Assembly (NCBI GenBank): GCA_963750965.1
Contig: CAVVSK010000020.1
Coordinates: 62,001-126,000 of the forward strand
Length of the DNA: 64,000 bases
Direction: 5' to 3'
DNA from: CANKHA01 sp963750965
GTDB taxonomy: Bacteria; Pseudomonadota; Alphaproteobacteria; Rhizobiales; Xanthobacteraceae
Shown here: piece after piece, positions 62,331-64,000 of the stretch
Numbering within the stretch: position 1 is the stretch's first letter
Layout: every line of letters starts with the position of its first letter
Program-made: the position numbers and the translations under genes
The notes under the pieces: generated by a model
What the model was told of the DNA's origin: nothing
Databases searched by the model: none
Seen by the model: only the letters and a program-made list of their open reading frames with translations

Positions 62331-63410
62331 TCAAATCCCGTCATCCTTGTGCGGCATGACGTCAGCCGCAGGCGGCGGCGGATTGGCGGCGGCAGGTGCG
62401 GCTGGGCGCGGAAACAGGCTCAGATGCAATTCGCGGCCGCCGAGGATGGAAAGGGAAATGATGAAAGGTACGATGTAATACAGCAAGCGGAAGAGCAGCA
62501 GGCCGGCCAGCAACTCCTCCTTGTCGAACTGCCACAACGCCACCAGCATGGCGGCATCAAAAACGCCCAGTCCGCCCGGAGAATGGCTGGCGAATCCCAG
62601 CAGTGTCGCAGAAACAAAGATCACCGCCACCGTAACAAAACTCACATGCGGTTCGCTCGGCACCAGCATGTACATGGCGAGCGCGCAACAAGCGAGGTCG
62701 ACGATGCCGATCCCGATCTGCAGCAGTGTTAGCGGTCCGCCCGGCAATGTGACCTGCCATTGGCCGCGGCCGATGGAGCGCGGGCGGCGCCACACCCAAA
62801 CGACGTAGCAAGCAAGCACCGCAAGCGTGAGCAACGCGAGGCTGCGGTTGGCCCAGGGCGGAAGTTGATCGATGGCGCTCGCCGCTTCCGGCGCATAAGC
62901 GATGCCCAATCCGAGCACGGTGGCATTGCCAAGCCAGAAGGTAAGGCCGGCGACGAAGCAGATCTTGGCGACCTCGCCGGCATCGAGCCCCCAGGTTGAA
63001 TAGATGCGATAGCGCACAGCGCCGCCGGTGAAGACGCTGGCGCCGACATTGTGACCGATAGAATAACTGGTAAAGCCGGCAAGCGCGGCGCCGCGATACG
63101 GCACGTCATGGCGCCCGATCGTACGCAGCGCGAAGAGATCGTAAAAGGTCAGCGTGAAATAGCCGGCGAAGACGAACAGAGCGGCGAGCAGGATGTCGTG
63201 CATCGGCGTCTCCTGCATCGCGCCGAGAACCTCTTCGACGTCGAGGTCGTGCAGGATGTCGTAGAGCACCCACAAGGCGACCGCGATGATGGTCAGGCTC
63301 AGTACGAAGCCGACCCGGTGCCACCCGATCTTTTCCCGGCAGAGGCGCGCGGACGCACCCAGCATGCTCGGCACCTTGTCCGCCGGAGCGGGTTTGATTG
63401 TCTCGGTCAT
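62331..63410 (-). CDS. LPG-synthase-type (UPF0104) membrane protein
   Basis: An integral membrane protein of 359 residues with about eight helices, matching the lysylphosphatidylglycerol synthase transmembrane domain family. Diagnostic segments are AALAGFTSYSIGHNVGASVFTGGAVRYRIY and ATLLGFASHSPGGLGVFDAAML. The cytosolic aminoacyl-transferase domain of MprF is absent, so it is probably a flippase-like or lipid-handling protein and not an LPG synthase. The C-terminus is Pro/Ala-rich. It lies 70 bases upstream of the small protein-phoR unit. Confidence 0.85.
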   Translation of the reverse strand: MTETIKPAPADKVPSMLGASARLCREKIGWHRVGFVLSLTIIAVALWVLYDILHDLDVEEVLGAMQETPMHDILLAALFVFAGYFTLTFYDLFALRTIGRHDVPYRGAALAGFTSYSIGHNVGASVFTGGAVRYRIYSTWGLDAGEVAKICFVAGLTFWLGNATVLGLGIAYAPEAASAIDQLPPWANRSLALLTLAVLACYVVWVWRRPRSIGRGQWQVTLPGGPLTLLQIGIGIVDLACCALAMYMLVPSEPHVSFVTVAVIFVSATLLGFASHSPGGLGVFDAAMLVALWQFDKEELLAGLLLFRLLYYIVPFIISLSILGGRELHLSLFPRPAAPAAANPPPPAADVMPHKDDGI

Positions 63411-63831
63411 CGGCTTGAACTAGCAGAACCGGAATGCTGGCGCGAGGATGAGGGCTCCTTGTCCTGGGCAGGATATCTTTAACCTTAAGCCCGGGATGCG
63501 GTATTGCGTTTGCACTAGTGTTTTGGTACACGCCCGGCCCTACCTGATCCTACTCAAAGGGAGGCGACTATGCTTTTCGACTATCGCCCCCGCAGGGCAA
63601 CCCTCGATAGTTGAGGCGGTCCGCCGACCAATCTTTAGGCCGTGCCTGCCTGCCCAACACTTTCGAATGAGGGCCTCGTTCGCTTCGCGAACGATTTGGG
63701 ATCCACTCACATGACTACCCCGTTTCGCGTCCAAGCCGGGCGCAAACAGGCGACGGCCGGCCGGAACAAGTGGTCCAGGGGGTAGTTATTAAGGGTCGCG
63801 CGCGTTGCCTCGCGTGGACGCAGGAAACGGC
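63411..63831. other. Intergenic region before the deacetylase gene
   Basis: About 420 bases. A 14-codon frame at 63570-63614 (MLFDYRPRRATLDS) follows a strong AAGGGAGG ribosome site, which is unusual but unproven as a gene. A perfect hairpin lies at 63676-63694. The arms ACTATCG and CGATAGT flank the interior of the mini-frame. Confidence 0.4.
63676..63694. terminator. Hairpin downstream of the mini-frame
   Basis: Perfect 8-base arms TCGTTCGC and GCGAACGA with a TTC loop, followed on the plus strand by TTTGGG. It may be a weak terminator or part of a leader RNA. Confidence 0.35.
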
Positions 63832-64000
63832 ATGTCCAAGCGAGCGTTTATCCGGGACCTTCTGACCAAGATCGGAGCCTTGCAGCTCCGCTGGCGGACG
63901 CTCGGCCGGCACCTTTACTGCTTCAACTACCACCGGATCGGCGATCCCACGCAATCGATGTTCGATCGGGGCGTTTTCTCCTGCTCGGCCGAGCGCTTCC
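63832..64000 (+). CDS. Polysaccharide deacetylase family protein (partial, 5' end only)
   Basis: The reading frame from the ATG at 63832 (MSKRAFIRDLLTKIGAL) runs off the right edge after 56 codons. YCFNYHRIGDPTQSMFDRGVFSCSAERF is the usual N-terminus of NodB-type polysaccharide deacetylases in alphaproteobacteria (Asn-Tyr-His-Arg-Ile, then FDR-VFS-F). AGGA lies 7 bases before the ATG; a GTG at 63814 is an alternative start. The catalytic domain lies outside the window. Confidence 0.65.
   Translation, partial: MSKRAFIRDLLTKIGALQLRWRTLGRHLYCFNYHRIGDPTQSMFDRGVFSCSAERF

Noticed and set aside
62331..63410. MprF-type lysyl-phosphatidylglycerol synthase
   Set aside because: Only the transmembrane domain is present; the cytosolic aminoacyl-transferase domain needed for synthesis is missing.

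Overview
The window reads as a chromosomal segment of an alphaproteobacterium, most likely a member of the Hyphomicrobiales (Rhizobiales). The signs are a GcrA cell-cycle regulator, a PodJ-like polar Sel1-repeat protein, an IalB protein, a DUF6460 membrane protein, a class I lysyl-tRNA synthetase, a SAM-II riboswitch ahead of metZ, a long-form dCTP deaminase, a ligase-associated DNA-repair set and dense GC-rich coding. Most genes are ordinary housekeeping genes packed into short operons with 4-base stop/start overlaps.

Layout. 1-2150: cytochrome c oxidase subunits I (cut by the left edge) and II. 2.4-7.8 kb: IalB-like protein, TldD, a GT39-type glycosyltransferase, glutamate-cysteine ligase. 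7.9-16.6 kb: a fatty-acid beta-oxidation block (thiolase, cupin, FadJ-like fusion, thioesterase, MFS, and an acyl-CoA dehydrogenase across a YeiH-type exporter). 17-22.3 kb: PodJ-like protein, then a TauE/SafE exporter coupled to a TIGR02186 protein. 22.3-29.5 kb: the four-gene ligase-associated DNA-damage set (PdeM endonuclease, DEXH helicase, MBL exonuclease, ATP-dependent ligase) with a TPR-methyltransferase, in two divergent units; two of its proteins carry palindromic repeats inside their reading frames. 29.5-39.3 kb: DUF6460, a LexA-like S24 regulator, a Tat-exported protein with beta-carbonic-anhydrase-like motifs, a lysyl-tRNA synthetase operon, SCO with an unlisted 53-residue membrane protein, a ClpP-like periplasmic protein, pirin, a DHDPS-family enzyme and a solute-binding protein.

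39.3-44.4 kb is the accessory part. It holds an A/T-richer two-gene unit (a protein ending in a beta-solenoid-like segment and a glycine-rich, internally triplicated protein) and, next to it, a 3.17-kb interval bracketed by a complete tRNA-Gly(CCC) and a perfect 45-base copy of its 3' half. That is the geometry left by an integrative element, although no integrase is visible.

44.6-54.3 kb: a small zinc-ribbon protein, dCTP deaminase, metZ under a SAM-II riboswitch with a clear terminator and antiterminator, an OpgC plus two SGNH-protein operon, ApaG, Hsp33, and argD-argF. 54.6-62.3 kb: gcrA and the complete phosphate regulon locus phoR-pstSCAB-phoU-phoB, with a triple Pho box ahead of pstS and an apparent one-base frameshift in pstC. 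The right end has an LPG-synthase-type membrane protein and the start of a polysaccharide deacetylase.

The best candidates for something undescribed are the glycine-rich/beta-solenoid pair at 39.8-41.2 kb and its tRNA-flanked neighbour. All functional statements rest on motif recognition by eye; no database search was run.
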